Assembly (NCBI GenBank): GCA_008011715.2
Contig: CP136508.1
Coordinates: 3,906,001-3,970,000, forward strand
Source: [Empedobacter] haloabium
GTDB taxonomy: Bacteria; Pseudomonadota; Gammaproteobacteria; Burkholderiales; Burkholderiaceae_D
Direction: 5' to 3'
DNA: 64,000 bases
The notes below the pieces were generated by a model. The model did not search any database, was not told the origin of the DNA, and saw only the letters and a list, made by a program, of their open reading frames with translations. Both the position numbers and the translations under genes were made by a program. This document shows positions 1 through 10,296 of this stretch, one piece after another (positions within the stretch are counted from its first letter, which is position 1; each line of letters begins with the position of its first letter).

Positions 1-1560
1 TGGATCGTAGTGGCTGTTCTTGTAGCCCGGGCCGACCCAATCGAGGTCGCCGTTCTCGACGTTTTTCGTCCACATGCCGCCGGCCGCCTGCAGCTCCTTG
101 TAGTTGTCCGTATCGGCGTAGAACTTGCCCCAGATCGAGAACATGATGTGGGCATTCTGGCGGTGCACTTCGTCCACCATGCCTTTCGGGTCCGGGAAGC
201 GCGCCTTGTCGAAGTCGTGCGAGCCCCAGCCGTTTTCCGGCCAGTAGAACCAGTCCTGCACGATGTTATCCAGCGGCCAGCCGCGCTGGCGGTACTGTTT
301 CACCGTGTCCAGCAGCTGCTGCTGCGTTTCGTAGCGCTGGCGCGACTGCCAGAAGCCGAACGCCCATTTCGGCATCATCGGCTGCTCGCCCGTCAGCTGG
401 CGGTAGCCGCCGATCACGCCGTCCATGCTGGTGGCGCGGATCACGTAGTAGTTGATGGCCTCGGCCACCTCGGAAGACAAGGTCAGCGAATGGCGCTCCG
501 GCGCCGGCAGCGGATCGTTGTGCGTGACGGCGATCATGCCGTTCTCCGGCTTCCAGTCCAGGTGGAACTTGACCGGCTTGTCGGACGCGAAGTCCACCTC
601 GAAGTTGTGATACCACGGGTTCCAGCCCTGGCGCCAGACGTCCAGCACCTGCTTGCCGTCGATGCTCAAGGTAGCGTAGTCGGACGAATACAGCTGCATC
701 TTGTGGCGGCCGGGCTTGGACGAGGCCAGCGTGCCTTCCCATACCACGCGCACGTTCTTCAGCGACTTCAGCGGACCCAGCTCCTTCGGCCAGAACTCGG
801 CCACGTCCTTCAGGTACTGGTAGCGCAGGTCATCCTCGCGCCGCGTCAGCGCCAGCTTGCCGTCCACGTAGTAGCGTGCCGTCAGCGCGCCCGGCTTGCC
901 GTCCGCGTCCGCCAGCCGCAGGTCGCGCTTCATCGGCCCGTAGGGTCGCGCGTCGCCGAAGCGCGAGATGCCGTTGTTGTCCCACAGGACGCCGTAGTTC
1001 TTGTCCGAGACGACAAACGGCACGGCGATGTCCATATTATGCTGCTGCAGCAGCACGTCCTCGCCGTTCAGGTTCATCTGGCCGTTCTGGTGCTGGCCGG
1101 TGCCGTAGAAGGCATCCTTCGTGCCGTGGTTGAAGCCCTGCTTCACCGTGACGAAGGGCTTGCCGCCCAGGGTGACGGGTGCGATGCTTTCACTGGCCTG
1201 GCGCAGGAACACGCCGCCCTTCGGATCGGCGAAGCGCACCTGCCCATCCGCCAGCGAGACCGTGGCAACGACGCTCTTGGCCGCCAGCACCACGTCATTG
1301 CCCGCCTTCTTTACCGTGAACGCGCAGGCGCACGGCTGCGCCACCGTCATCATGGACGGTGTCAGCTGCTTGCCGGCCTGGTCCACCTTGACGACGTGGA
1401 CGATATGGTCGGCCATGAGTTCCAGCCGGATTTCCTTCGCCGCGCCGCCATCCGGCAGCACCGTCACGCCGCTGGCCGTCTGCTGGAAGGTGCCGGCCCA
1501 GGCCGGGCCGCAGGCCAGCGCGAGCGTCGCGCAGGCCAGGCTGATCGTCTTCATCTGCAT
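1..1560 (-). CDS. GH31 alpha-xylosidase, 3' end outside the window
   Basis: About 520 N-terminal residues are visible; the rest lies beyond position 1. The start at 1560 has AGGGGA about ten bases upstream, and residues 1-22 form a signal peptide, so the enzyme is exported. A galactose-mutarotase-like N domain (GTGQHQNGQMNL region) is followed by a PA14-like insert (about residues 225-370, with WRQGWNPWYHNF) and the start of the GH31 barrel (KWAFGFWQSRQRY, then QDWFYW). The PA14 insert is characteristic of Cellvibrio japonicus Xyl31A-type enzymes, which remove non-reducing-end alpha-xylose from xyloglucan oligosaccharides. The catalytic aspartates lie in the missing part. It is the last visible gene after the receptor and GH35 genes on the same strand. 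The xyloglucan role is inferred from family and context. Confidence 0.88.
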   Translation of the reverse strand, partial: MQMKTISLACATLALACGPAWAGTFQQTASGVTVLPDGGAAKEIRLELMADHIVHVVKVDQAGKQLTPSMMTVAQPCACAFTVKKAGNDVVLAAKSVVATVSLADGQVRFADPKGGVFLRQASESIAPVTLGGKPFVTVKQGFNHGTKDAFYGTGQHQNGQMNLNGEDVLLQQHNMDIAVPFVVSDKNYGVLWDNNGISRFGDARPYGPMKRDLRLADADGKPGALTARYYVDGKLALTRREDDLRYQYLKDVAEFWPKELGPLKSLKNVRVVWEGTLASSKPGRHKMQLYSSDYATLSIDGKQVLDVWRQGWNPWYHNFEVDFASDKPVKFHLDWKPENGMIAVTHNDPLPAPERHSLTLSSEVAEAINYYVIRATSMDGVIGGYRQLTGEQPMMPKWAFGFWQSRQRYETQQQLLDTVKQYRQRGWPLDNIVQDWFYWPENGWGSHDFDKARFPDPKGMVDEVHRQNAHIMFSIWGKFYADTDNYKELQAAGGMWTKNVENGDLDWVGPGYKNSHYDP

Positions 1561-1578
1561 TGTCTGTTGTCCCCTGTT

Positions 1579-3222
1579 TTAATAAGTGCCCAGTTTCACG
1601 CGCAGCACCGCCGGGCGTGCCATGAAATTGAGGCCGTAGTCGGTCTGGTCGCCATTCCAGTTGCGCTCCATGACCCAGCGGCCCTGGCTGTCGAACTGGC
1701 CCTCCTCCACGCGCGCATACATCGACGGCTTGCCGGCATTGGCGCCGGCGCCCTCGAACTTGATACGGGCGTGCTGGCCGACGACGATGAATTCGTTGTC
1801 GCCGACCTGGGCGACGGCCACGCCGCCGTTCGGCGCCTCGGTGCCGGCCGGCTTGTCCTGGATGTGCTTGAAATACTGGGCCTCGCCGAACTGCCACTCG
1901 CGGAACGACACCGTGGCCTTCCAGCCGCGCAGCGCGATGGTTTGCGGGGCGCGATCGTCGCCCTCGGCCACGCCGCGCGTGCGTCCCTCGAACGCCCACT
2001 GTGCCCACTGCCGCGCCATCGGCCGGAACGCGCCGAAGATCGTGCCGAACGGGGCCACCATCGTGCGATCCGTCGCCTTGGAGCCCAGCGGGAAATTGCT
2101 GTAGTCGGCGTAATCGATGCCGAACGGCGCGAAGCCGATGCCGCCCCGTCCCAGCACGGCGAACGCGTAGCGCGGATAGACGGTGGAATTGCCGATCTCC
2201 GGCACGAACAGCGCGTTGTCCGGGCGCTGGAACTTGTCCAGCGTGGCCATTACCTTGGGCGAGGCCGGCTCATAGATATCCGGCCCCGCCACGTCGATGT
2301 GCGGCGCGGCGGCCTTGTAGATGCCGATCACGTCGTAGGTCGGTCCGCCGCTGGCGAAGTTCTTCCGCCACGGCGCCAGCGGCTCGACCGGATCACGCAG
2401 CGCGTTGTTGACGAACATCGGCAGGTCGTACACGGCGCGCCCGGCCTTGGCGATCTCCTCGATGTAGCTGGCGATGGCCCAGGTGTGGAAGTACTGCTCG
2501 GCGTAGTCGCCGTATACCTGCTGCCAGGTACCGCTGGCGGCGCCCTGCACGGGTGACTTCTGCTGCTTCAGCACCGCAGCCGGCACCGCGCCGGCAAAGG
2601 CCTTCTGGCCCGCCGGGCTGTAGTCGCGCGCGTAGCCGTAGGTGCCGACCTCGTTCTGCACCTGCACCATGATCACGGTATGACGGTCGCCGTCGATCTG
2701 CTTCAGGTGTGTCATCAGCCGCACGAACGCGTTGCGGTCGGCCTTCAGCGTCTCGGTCCCGTGCGGCGACAGGCAGTAGATCGGCTTGCCCTGCTGGTCG
2801 AGCATGCGCGGGAAGCGCGCGTTGTCGAACTTGACCCATTCCGGCACGTAGCTGGGCCCCGTGTTCTTCCAGGTGCCGAACCACAGCAGCACCAGGCGCA
2901 CGTTGCGTTCGCGCGCCTGCTGTACCAGGGTGTCGACGTAGCCGAAGTCGAATTTGCCCTCGGCCGGCTCGATCTGCTCCCACGCCACCGGAATCTCCAG
3001 CGTGTTGGCGTTGGCGTCCGCCAGCGCGGCCCAGACCTTGGGCAGCGCCGCCACGTAGTTGCTGGAGTTGTGCGCCTGCGCGCCCAGCATCAGGTAGGGC
3101 GCGCCGTCGACCAGCAACGCGTGGCGACCGTCCTGCGTGACGAGACGGGGCAGCTCCACCGCCGCGGCCTGGAACGCAGCCGCCAGCGCGGCCGCGGCAA
3201 TCAGTTTAGAAAACGTTTTCAT
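1579..3222 (-). CDS. GH35 beta-galactosidase with DUF5597-type C-terminal domain
   Basis: A 547-residue exported glycosidase. The start at 3222 (MKTFSK) is preferred over in-frame ATGs at 3228 and 3240 because it gives a compact signal peptide ending near AAAVE. The GH35 barrel shows the acid/base glutamate in VQVQNEVGTYG and the nucleophile glutamate in FVPEIGNS. The C-terminal third is the beta-sandwich seen in Bgl35A-type enzymes. In Cellvibrio and Xanthomonas xyloglucan loci such enzymes release galactose from xyloglucan side chains. The gene starts just after the TonB-receptor stop (3230) and is followed 18 bases later by the GH31 gene, so the three are probably one transcript. The family call is firm; the substrate is inferred from neighbours. 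Confidence 0.9.
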   Translation of the reverse strand: MKTFSKLIAAAALAAAFQAAAVELPRLVTQDGRHALLVDGAPYLMLGAQAHNSSNYVAALPKVWAALADANANTLEIPVAWEQIEPAEGKFDFGYVDTLVQQARERNVRLVLLWFGTWKNTGPSYVPEWVKFDNARFPRMLDQQGKPIYCLSPHGTETLKADRNAFVRLMTHLKQIDGDRHTVIMVQVQNEVGTYGYARDYSPAGQKAFAGAVPAAVLKQQKSPVQGAASGTWQQVYGDYAEQYFHTWAIASYIEEIAKAGRAVYDLPMFVNNALRDPVEPLAPWRKNFASGGPTYDVIGIYKAAAPHIDVAGPDIYEPASPKVMATLDKFQRPDNALFVPEIGNSTVYPRYAFAVLGRGGIGFAPFGIDYADYSNFPLGSKATDRTMVAPFGTIFGAFRPMARQWAQWAFEGRTRGVAEGDDRAPQTIALRGWKATVSFREWQFGEAQYFKHIQDKPAGTEAPNGGVAVAQVGDNEFIVVGQHARIKFEGAGANAGKPSMYARVEEGQFDSQGRWVMERNWNGDQTDYGLNFMARPAVLRVKLGTY

Positions 3223-3229
3223 ACGCATC

Positions 3230-6200
3230 TCAGAAAGCATAGCGCAGTTGTGCCGTATAGCGCCGGCCGGACACGAACCAGGCCCGTCCCATCATGCCGA
3301 TCCCTTGCTGCATCAGCTGCTTGGCCTTGGCGTCCGTCAGGTTCTGTGCTTCCACGCCCAGCGAGGTGCGCTCGTCGAGCTGGTACGACAGCGAGCCATC
3401 GAGCTGGCCATAGGCGTCGGACCACAGCGGCAGCGCCCAGCCGACATTGCGCTGGCCGAAGGTCGGGCTGGCGGGATTGGTGTCGGTGCCGTCGCCACCG
3501 CGGGTGCCGTTGACGTTCAGCCCCTGCAGGTTCTTCGAGCGCCAGCTCCAGGCCAGGCGCGCCGACCACGGCCCCTTGTCGTACAGGAGGGCGAGGTTGT
3601 ACGAGTTGCGCGACAGGTATTGCAGCGGCAGGTTGCCGAAACCGCGGCCGTCCGTGTCGCAGCCGTTCTGGTTCAGGTTCAGGTTGGCCGCCGTGTTGCC
3701 GCCCGAGCAGTAAGGCGAGAAGGTGGGGCGGTACGGCTTCGTATTGCTGTCCACGAAAGTGTAGTTGACCTGCACCCCGAGGCCGGACAGCGCGCCGGGC
3801 AGCTTGTCGAAGTACTGCTGGTAGGCGATCTCCACGCCGGTGGCGCGGCCGCTGGCGCCGTTCACCGGCCCCGTGACCGTGAAGTTCTGCATCGTGCCGT
3901 TGACGTCCGGGATCTGGTAGTCATAGGTTTGCTGGACGATGACGTCCTTCAGCCGCTTGTTGAACACTGCGACCGTCAGCGAATTGGAACGGCCGAAGTA
4001 CCACTCGGCCGTCAGGTCCACCTGCGTGGCCGTGGTAGGGCGCAGCAGCGGATTGCCCTTGCCCTCGCCCGTCAGGGTCATGCTGTTGACGACGGTGCGG
4101 TTCTCCAGCGGGAAGTTGGTCAGCTTGACGTCCTGCGTCAGCGTGGCGTAGCCCTGCAGGTCCTTGAAGTCGGGCCGCGAGATGGCTTTCGACAGCGCGA
4201 AGCGGAACTGCAGGTCGTCGCGCGCCTTCATGCGCAGGTTCAGGCTGGGCAGCACGTTGTGGTACGAGTTCTCGTATTGCTGGTCCGCGGAGAAGGCGGG
4301 AATCACCGGCACGGCAGGTCCCGGCACGGTGTTCCCCGGCGGGACCGTGACCGACGGCGGCGTGAACACCGTATAGCCGCGCGCCTCCATCTCCGTCTTC
4401 ACGTAGCGCACGCCCACGTTGCCGTCGACCGGATACTTCCAGTCGTCGAAGCCGAAGCGCAGCTGGCCGAACAGCGCCTTCGTTTTCTCCGACTGCTCGT
4501 TGATGCCGGAGGGGTTGCCGCCGAACTTGGCCGGGCTCCAGGTGGCGCAGTTCTGTGCCTGGCCGGTGCGCGCGGCGCGCTCGGCGCACAGGATGTTGTG
4601 GAACTCGTGCAGCGCCGCGTACGAACCCGGGAAGCCGGTGGCCCACGAGGTATCCGGGAACACGAGCGATGGCACGTTCGCCTTGCCGTTGAAGAAGTTG
4701 GGGAACGTGGTCAGGTGCGTGGCGCCCGAGAAGCGCGGGTCGGCCAGCCAGGCCAGGTTGTCGATATTGTTACCGAGCTGCCAGGTCTGCGAGATCGGCG
4801 ACCAGTTGTAGTCGGGGTTCGAGGTCTCGTTGACGGAGTCGCGTTTGGCAAAGCGCACGCCGAAGCGCAGGTCGCGCAGGAATGGATGGTCGAAGGTGTA
4901 CTTGGCGTCGCCCTTCCACGCCTTCGAGCTGGCGTCGCTGCGGTCGAGGTGCTCCTGCGTGAAGGCCCAGTAGTAGCTGTTCGGATTGGCCAGGTAGGCG
5001 CGCTGGGCATCGGTGAAGACCAGGTTCGGCACATTGCCGGACAGGTCGATCTGCTGTTCCGGCATCAGCACGCCCGTGGCCACGGTGGAGTCCAGCCCGC
5101 GCGTCTTTGCCTTGATGCGCTGCAGGTCGGAGGTGAACGACCAGCGCTCATTGGCACGCCACGTCACGTTCCACGAGATGTCGGTGGTGTCCGACTTGCG
5201 GGTGGCGATGCGGGTGTCGTCGCCGAAGTTGATGCCAGGGTCGACGCGGTCGAACATCGTGCCGGTCAGCAGCGCCCCGGACGGGCTGTAGGTGGCGCCC
5301 GGCCGCAGGCCGATATTGTAGGGGTTGGACGCGGCGAACAGCGCCTGCTCGTCCCACTGCATCTCGTACTTCGACTTGAAGTACGTCAGGTGCGAGCGCA
5401 GGTCGGCGTTGGCCTTCCACTGCAGCGCGCCGTACAGGCCCTGGCGCTTGCGGTCGAAGTTCAGGGTGCGCCATTGCGTGCCTTTCGGCACCCACACCGT
5501 CTTGCCCGGCTCGATGTCGTTGCGCGGGTAGTACGGCTCGACCTGGAAGCCATCCGTGCGGGTGCCGCTCTCGGAGTAGGCGTAGTCCACCAGCGCGCCG
5601 ATCTCGCCGATGCCGGTCTTCCAGCGGTTCGACAGCAGCGCCGAGCCGGACGGCGACCATTTGCCCTTCCGCAGTTCCGAATACGTCGACTGGGCCGAGA
5701 TGCCGACCTTGGCGCCCTTGAAGTCGAACGGCAGCGCCGTGCGCAGGTTCACGAGGCCACCGATGCCGCCCTCGATTTGCTCGGCGGACGGGTTCTTGTA
5801 GACATCCAGGCCCGCCATCAGTTCGGGCGGCACGTCTTCGAAATTGAGCGAGCGGCCGCCGTTGGCGGAGAACGAGTCGCGTCCGTTCAGCTCCGAACGC
5901 ACCAGCGACAGGCCGCGAATCGACACGCCCGAGCCTTCCACCGAATAGTGTTCCGGGTCGCCGCGGCTCATGGTGCGGTCGATCGTCACGCCGACCACGC
6001 GCTGCAGCACCTCGGTGACGGAGCGGTCGGGCAGCTTGCCGATGTCCTCGGCCACGATCGAGTCGACGATCTCGTCGGAATCCTGCTTGATCTTCTGCGC
6101 CGACTCGATCGAGCCGCGCTGGCCCGTGACGACGACGGTGACGGGGGCATCGGCCGCCTGGCCGGCCTGGGCATGGGCGCCCTGCGACGACATCATGGCG

Positions 6201-6247
6201 ATCTGCGCGGCAGCCAGCGCGATCGCGGTCAGCTTGAACTGTTTCAA
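3230..6247 (-). CDS. TonB-dependent receptor, probable xyloglucan-oligosaccharide importer
   Basis: Outer-membrane receptor of about 1005 residues. I chose the TTG at 6247 because AGGAG lies five bases upstream and the protein then begins directly with a signal peptide (KQFKLTAIALAAAQ) cut near AHAQA. The frame stays open to an ATG at 6322, but that would add a charged tail before the signal peptide. After cleavage come VTVVVTGQRGSI (TonB-box and plug start), a plug domain (PDRSVTEVLQRVVGV; SIRGLSL) and a 22-strand-type barrel ending in the aromatic LRYAF. It resembles receptors that import plant-glycan oligosaccharides in Xanthomonas and Cellvibrio. It overlaps the region where the GH35 gene begins. 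The substrate is inferred from GH95/GH35/GH31 neighbours. Confidence 0.9.
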   Translation of the reverse strand: MKQFKLTAIALAAAQIAMMSSQGAHAQAGQAADAPVTVVVTGQRGSIESAQKIKQDSDEIVDSIVAEDIGKLPDRSVTEVLQRVVGVTIDRTMSRGDPEHYSVEGSGVSIRGLSLVRSELNGRDSFSANGGRSLNFEDVPPELMAGLDVYKNPSAEQIEGGIGGLVNLRTALPFDFKGAKVGISAQSTYSELRKGKWSPSGSALLSNRWKTGIGEIGALVDYAYSESGTRTDGFQVEPYYPRNDIEPGKTVWVPKGTQWRTLNFDRKRQGLYGALQWKANADLRSHLTYFKSKYEMQWDEQALFAASNPYNIGLRPGATYSPSGALLTGTMFDRVDPGINFGDDTRIATRKSDTTDISWNVTWRANERWSFTSDLQRIKAKTRGLDSTVATGVLMPEQQIDLSGNVPNLVFTDAQRAYLANPNSYYWAFTQEHLDRSDASSKAWKGDAKYTFDHPFLRDLRFGVRFAKRDSVNETSNPDYNWSPISQTWQLGNNIDNLAWLADPRFSGATHLTTFPNFFNGKANVPSLVFPDTSWATGFPGSYAALHEFHNILCAERAARTGQAQNCATWSPAKFGGNPSGINEQSEKTKALFGQLRFGFDDWKYPVDGNVGVRYVKTEMEARGYTVFTPPSVTVPPGNTVPGPAVPVIPAFSADQQYENSYHNVLPSLNLRMKARDDLQFRFALSKAISRPDFKDLQGYATLTQDVKLTNFPLENRTVVNSMTLTGEGKGNPLLRPTTATQVDLTAEWYFGRSNSLTVAVFNKRLKDVIVQQTYDYQIPDVNGTMQNFTVTGPVNGASGRATGVEIAYQQYFDKLPGALSGLGVQVNYTFVDSNTKPYRPTFSPYCSGGNTAANLNLNQNGCDTDGRGFGNLPLQYLSRNSYNLALLYDKGPWSARLAWSWRSKNLQGLNVNGTRGGDGTDTNPASPTFGQRNVGWALPLWSDAYGQLDGSLSYQLDERTSLGVEAQNLTDAKAKQLMQQGIGMMGRAWFVSGRRYTAQLRYAF

Positions 6248-6382
6248 AGCGTCTCCTCGTTTTATTCGTGACGAACCTGCTGTTGTGCGCAACATTGTGT
6301 GTTCGCGGCTTGCATGGGGCAATTGCGAAAATCACCAAAGCTCGAAACGATATTTCACCGGGCTTGGACTCGGGCTGCCGTC

Positions 6383-6515
6383 GATGAAAACCGGGGTCAG
6401 TCCCCTGCGGGGACAGACCCCAAGCCTTGATGCGCCGGGGGATCCTCGCCAGCCGTCTCACTGGCGTCTCGGGCTCAGGGTCTGTCCCTCCAGGGACTGA
6501 CCCTGGTTTTCATCA
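6383..6515. repeat. Inverted pair of near-palindromic intergenic repeats
   Basis: Unit A (6383-6421) and unit B (6477-6515) are reverse complements over about 39 bases. They share an outer flank GATGAAAACC followed by GGGTCAGTCCC, a few bases, then GGGACAGACCC. Each unit is itself an imperfect palindrome. A related pair lies at 54770-54865. Unit B reaches into the 3' end of the GH95 gene, supplying its last 13 codons and the stop. The pair sits between the GH95 gene and the TonB-receptor gene on the minus strand, so the transcript could fold into a large stem-loop. Confidence 0.85.
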
Positions 6516-8874
6516 CCGGCAGCAATGCAGCGTTCCCCGGCGTTACCCGCAGCCGCGTGGCCTTGCCGGCGTGGCGAACCAGTACGGTGCGTGGACCGCC
6601 GGCCACCGCCCGGATCGTCGCCGCCGTCAGCTGGCCACCCGCCCACGCGATATCGACCTCGTAGCCACCCCGTGCGCGCAAGCCGCGTACCGCGCCATCC
6701 GGCCACGCCGGCGGCAGCGCCGGCAGCAGGTCGATGGCGCCGTCATGCGATTGCAGCAGCATCTCGACGATCGCCGCCGTGGCGCCGAAATTGCCGTCGA
6801 TCTGGAACGGCGGGTGCGCGTCCAGCAGGTTCGGATACACGCCGCCAGCGTTGTTGTGCTCCGTACCCTGCGACGCCTGCGCGGCAGCGCGCACACCGGG
6901 CTTGGCCAGCAGCCCGCGCAGCATCGTGTAGGCGCGTTCGCCGTCGTGCAGGCGGGCCCAGAACGCCATCTTCCATGCCATCGACCAGCCCGTGCCGGCG
7001 TCGCCGCGCGCAGCCAGCGACTTGCGCGCGGCCGCGGCCAGCGCCGGCGTGCCGAGCGGCGTGATCTGCCGGCCCGGGAACACGCCGAACAGGTGCGACA
7101 CGTGGCGGTGCGTGTCCGTTGGCGTATCCAGCACCGGGTCGTGCTTCTCCTCCAGCCATTCCAGCAACTGGCCCCAGCTGCCGACACGCGGACCGGCCAG
7201 GCGATCGCGTGCCGCCGCCACTTGGCGCGCGAAGGCAATGTCGCCCAGGATGCGCGCCGCCCGCGCCGTGTTGTCGAACAGGTCCCACACCAGTTGCTGG
7301 TCGTAGGCCACGCCATCCTCGACGGGGCCGTGCTCGGGCGACCAGCCATTCGGCGCCACCAGCCGGCCATCCGGCAGGCGCTTCAGGTAGTCCAGCCAGA
7401 ACCGGCTCACTTCCTTCATCAGCGGGTAGGCCGTGGTGCGCAGGAACGCCCGGTCCTGGGTGAAAGCGTAATGTTCCCAGAAGTGCTGCGCGTACCAGGC
7501 ATTGGCTGTCTTGTTCCAGCGGTAGCCCGTGTAGCCGAACGGGTTCGATTCCGTCCGGACCGTCCAGCCGCGCACGGGCCGGCCGTCGGCGCGCCGGAAC
7601 GACTCGACCGGCTCGGCTTCCGCTGGCTGGCTGGCGTCGCCCGCGTTCGACGGCGGCGGACCGTGGCGCGCGCTGTCGGCCACCAGTTGGCGATAGGCCG
7701 GTACCAGCGCCTGCACGAAGCCGAACAGGGGCTGCGCCAGCTCGGACAGGTTGGCCGTCTCCGCCGGCCAGTAGTTCATCTGGATGTTGATGTTGGTGTG
7801 GTAGTCGGCGTTCCACGGCGGCGTCAGGCTGTTGTTCCACAGGCCCTGCAGGTTGGCCGGCAGCGGCCCGCGCGAGCTGGCGATCAGCAGGTAGCGGCCA
7901 TACTGGAACAGTTGCGCCTCCAGTTCCGGGTCCTGGCCCTGTGCCGTATAGGCTTCGATGCGGCGGTCCGTGCTGAGCGCGCGGCGCTCGGGCGCGCTGG
8001 CGCCGACATCGAGGGCGACGCGCCCGAACAGCGCGCGATGGTCGCGCTCGTGCGCGGCCTGCAGCGCTTGCCAGCCTTGCGCCGCCGCCCGCGTCACCTG
8101 GGCCGTCACGCGTGCCAGCGGATGTTCGCCCTGGAAGCGGCGCGCGGCGTCCGGCACGTAGCTGGTGCCGGCGCCCAGCACCAGGGTGACGCTGTCGCAG
8201 CCTTCGAAGCGGATGGCGGCTTGCTCCATCGTCACCTTGCCGCCTTGGTGCAGCACCTGCACCTGGCTGGCGTAGTCCATCGCATTGGCGGATGGCGGCT
8301 GATGCGCCGGCGTCCATTGGTTGCCCAGTTCCGGCGTGACGACGAAGCCGGCCAGCGAGCCGGTGGCGTAGAGGCGGTCGCCTGCCACGCGCACATGGGC
8401 GCCGTGCATGTCGGTCAGGCGCACCATGCCACTCTGGGCGCCGGGGCGGTCGGCCGTCAGGCGCACGGCGATCACGTCCGCCGGATGGCTGGCCAGCACT
8501 TCGCGCGTGTAGCGCACGCCGGCGTGCGTGTACGTGACCGTGTGCAGCGCGCGTCCCAGGTCCAGCGTGCGGCGATAGTCGGTGGCGTGCTCGTGGCCGG
8601 GCAGCTCGACGTACAGGTCGCCGAACGGCTGGAACGCGCCCATGGTCTTCTCGTCGCCGGTCCACAAGGTGATGTCGTTGAACGCCAGCTGCTCGCGGCC
8701 CGGCTGGCCGAACACCATCGCGCCGATGCGGCCATTCCCGACCGGCAGGGCCTCGCGCTCCCAGCCTTCGGCCGTCGCGGCGGCGGGGCGGTCGTAGCGC
8801 AGGGTCAGGTCGGGTGCCGCGCACGCCTGCGCCGCCGCCAGCACGGCGGCCGCCGCGAGCAGCCGTGCCGTCAC
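6475..8874 (-). CDS. GH95 alpha-L-fucosidase
   Basis: A 799-residue exported glycosidase. The GTG at 8874 overlaps the stop of the upstream esterase (GTGA) and begins a signal peptide ([15 protein letters not shown]). The N-terminal domain has [11 protein letters not shown] and [11 protein letters not shown]. The (alpha/alpha)6 barrel contains [20 protein letters not shown], typical of GH95 substrate-binding asparagines, and [15 protein letters not shown]95 enzymes are inverting 1,2-alpha-L-fucosidases (some act on L-galactose); Afc95A-type members defucosylate xyloglucan. The last 13 codons ([12 protein letters not shown] and stop) come from the intergenic repeat at 6477-6515, so the native C-terminus was probably replaced. 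Co-transcription with the esterase is likely. Confidence 0.9.
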   Translation of the reverse strand: MTARLLAAAAVLAAAQACAAPDLTLRYDRPAAATAEGWEREALPVGNGRIGAMVFGQPGREQLAFNDITLWTGDEKTMGAFQPFGDLYVELPGHEHATDYRRTLDLGRALHTVTYTHAGVRYTREVLASHPADVIAVRLTADRPGAQSGMVRLTDMHGAHVRVAGDRLYATGSLAGFVVTPELGNQWTPAHQPPSANAMDYASQVQVLHQGGKVTMEQAAIRFEGCDSVTLVLGAGTSYVPDAARRFQGEHPLARVTAQVTRAAAQGWQALQAAHERDHRALFGRVALDVGASAPERRALSTDRRIEAYTAQGQDPELEAQLFQYGRYLLIASSRGPLPANLQGLWNNSLTPPWNADYHTNINIQMNYWPAETANLSELAQPLFGFVQALVPAYRQLVADSARHGPPPSNAGDASQPAEAEPVESFRRADGRPVRGWTVRTESNPFGYTGYRWNKTANAWYAQHFWEHYAFTQDRAFLRTTAYPLMKEVSRFWLDYLKRLPDGRLVAPNGWSPEHGPVEDGVAYDQQLVWDLFDNTARAARILGDIAFARQVAAARDRLAGPRVGSWGQLLEWLEEKHDPVLDTPTDTHRHVSHLFGVFPGRQITPLGTPALAAAARKSLAARGDAGTGWSMAWKMAFWARLHDGERAYTMLRGLLAKPGVRAAAQASQGTEHNNAGGVYPNLLDAHPPFQIDGNFGATAAIVEMLLQSHDGAIDLLPALPPAWPDGAVRGLRARGGYEVDIAWAGGQLTAATIRAVAGGPRTVLVRHAGKATRLRVTPGNAALLPVMKTRVSPWRDRP

Positions 8875-10205
8875 GGTGCGACCACGCCATCCCGGCGCTG
8901 ACTGGCCAGCAGTCGTTGCAGCACGGGTTCCATCGCCTCGCCCCACAGCGCGTAGCCGCGCGCGTTCGGGTGCAGCAGGTCCGGCATCACGTCCTTTGGC
9001 AGCACGCCATGCGCGTCCAGGAACGCAGGCGAGACGTCGTGGTAGAACACGTGGCGGTGGTCGGCCAGGCCGGCGATGATGCGGTTGATGTCGTCGTTGA
9101 TGCGGCGCTGGCGGCTGTCCGGCCGGGCGTCGCGCGGGAAGATGCCCAGTACCAGCACCTTCGATTCCGGCAGCCGCTGGCGCAGCTCGGCCACGATGCG
9201 TTCCAGGCCGGCGGCGGTCGTGCGCGGGTCTTCCTGGCGGTGCCCCGTGTTGTTGGTGCCGGCCATCAGCACCACGACCTTGGGCGCCAGGCCGTCCACC
9301 TCGCCATGCTGGAGCCGCCACAGGATGTTTTCGGTGCGGTCGCCGCTATAGCCCAGGTTCAGAGCATGGTAGCGCGCGTAGCGGCGCGCCCACTCGTCCT
9401 TGCCCTCCTTTTCCCAGCCCTGCGTGATGGAGTCGCCCAGGAAGACGATCTCGGGCAGCGTGCCGCTGGCGCGGCGCGCGGCGATTTCCTGCAGCTTCTG
9501 CTGGTGGCGCGGCAGCCACCAGTCCAGCGACCAGGGCTCGCTGAGCGGCTCCGGCGTGACGGACACCGTGCGGTAGTCGGGGCAGCCGGCGTTGGGTTTG
9601 CCGTGCTGCCGGAAGCGCACGTTGGCGACGGCCACCTCGCCGGAGCCGTTGGCCTCGATCGAGAACGGCCGGCGGATCGCCGAAAAATCGTCGCCCGCGC
9701 GCATGAAGCAGGACAGTGCGAATTCGAGGTGCCGCCAGCCCTTGCCGGCTTGCGCGCGCGACTGCAGCACGTATGGCACCTTGCGCTCGCAGTCCTTGCC
9801 GCAGCCCAGCTGGATATGGATGCCGCCCTTGCTCATCGCGCGCACGTCCAGGTCGAAGGCCAGCACGCCATCCGGTGCATAAGGTCGCAGGTCGCGCGCG
9901 CCGGCCCGGTCGTTCTCGTCGCCTTCGATGCGCAGGCTGGCGTACCAGGTGTCGCGAAAGTCCAGCACCAGCGCGTCGCGCTGGCCGGCCTTGACGGCAG
10001 CGACGCGCACGACGGCGGACGGCTGCTTCGGGTTGGGCGGCACGGTGATCGAGCGGCCCGTCAGCACGGCCTGGCCCTCGGAATGCGCGGCGCTGACGTG
10101 CCAGCCGGGGGCGGGCTTGCCGTTGTAGACGTTCAGGTCGGGCGTCGCGGCGTGCGCGTGCAGTGCGGCCAGGGCGAGCAGGCCGGCTGGGAGGATGCTG
10201 GGCAT
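8871..10205 (-). CDS. SGNH/GDSL esterase with N-terminal carbohydrate-binding-like domain; candidate xyloglucan acetylesterase
   Basis: 444 residues; the ATG at 10205 starts a signal peptide ([15 protein letters not shown]). Residues about 22-220 resemble the galactose-binding-like jelly-roll domain found at the end of ExoP-type glucanases, with cysteines in CGKDCERK. Residues about 240-440 are an SGNH hydrolase: block [11 protein letters not shown] with the nucleophile serine, block III AGTNNTG, and block [11 protein letters not shown] with the Asp-His pair. It is sandwiched between xylF and the GH95 gene (4-base overlap with the latter), so removal of acetyl groups from xyloglucan side chains in the periplasm is the best guess. 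The fold is certain; the substrate is an inference. Confidence 0.82.
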   Translation of the reverse strand: MPSILPAGLLALAALHAHAATPDLNVYNGKPAPGWHVSAAHSEGQAVLTGRSITVPPNPKQPSAVVRVAAVKAGQRDALVLDFRDTWYASLRIEGDENDRAGARDLRPYAPDGVLAFDLDVRAMSKGGIHIQLGCGKDCERKVPYVLQSRAQAGKGWRHLEFALSCFMRAGDDFSAIRRPFSIEANGSGEVAVANVRFRQHGKPNAGCPDYRTVSVTPEPLSEPWSLDWWLPRHQQKLQEIAARRASGTLPEIVFLGDSITQGWEKEGKDEWARRYARYHALNLGYSGDRTENILWRLQHGEVDGLAPKVVVLMAGTNNTGHRQEDPRTTAAGLERIVAELRQRLPESKVLVLGIFPRDARPDSRQRRINDDINRIIAGLADHRHVFYHDVSPAFLDAHGVLPKDVMPDLLHPNARGYALWGEAMEPVLQRLLASQRRDGVVAP

Positions 10206-10235
10206 TGCGTATCCAATGGATGAGAGAGAACCCGA

Positions 10236-10288
10236 GGGGTCGGGCACCTGATTGCGGCTCGCAGGGCCGCGATCAGGTGCCCGACCCC
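10236..10288. repeat. Perfect 17-bp-arm inverted repeat between xylF and the esterase gene
   Basis: Arms 10236-10252 and 10272-10288 are exact reverse complements (GGGGTCGGGCACCTGAT); the inner bases TGCGGC and GCCGCG extend the stem. It starts eight bases after the xylF stop and ends about 30 bases before the esterase start. There is no T-run, so it looks like a REP-type stem-loop that may protect the 3' end of xylF mRNA or lower downstream expression, not an intrinsic terminator. The core GGTGCCCGACCCC resembles GTGCCTGACCC in the repeats inside recO. Confidence 0.8.
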
Positions 10289-10296
10289 GGTGCTTC

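Noticed and set aside
10..6271. Very long plus-strand open frames (10-2556 and 3137-6271) opposite the sugar genes
   Set aside because: They are antisense to genes with clear family motifs and have the Arg/Val/His/Ala-rich composition of GC-rich shadow frames.
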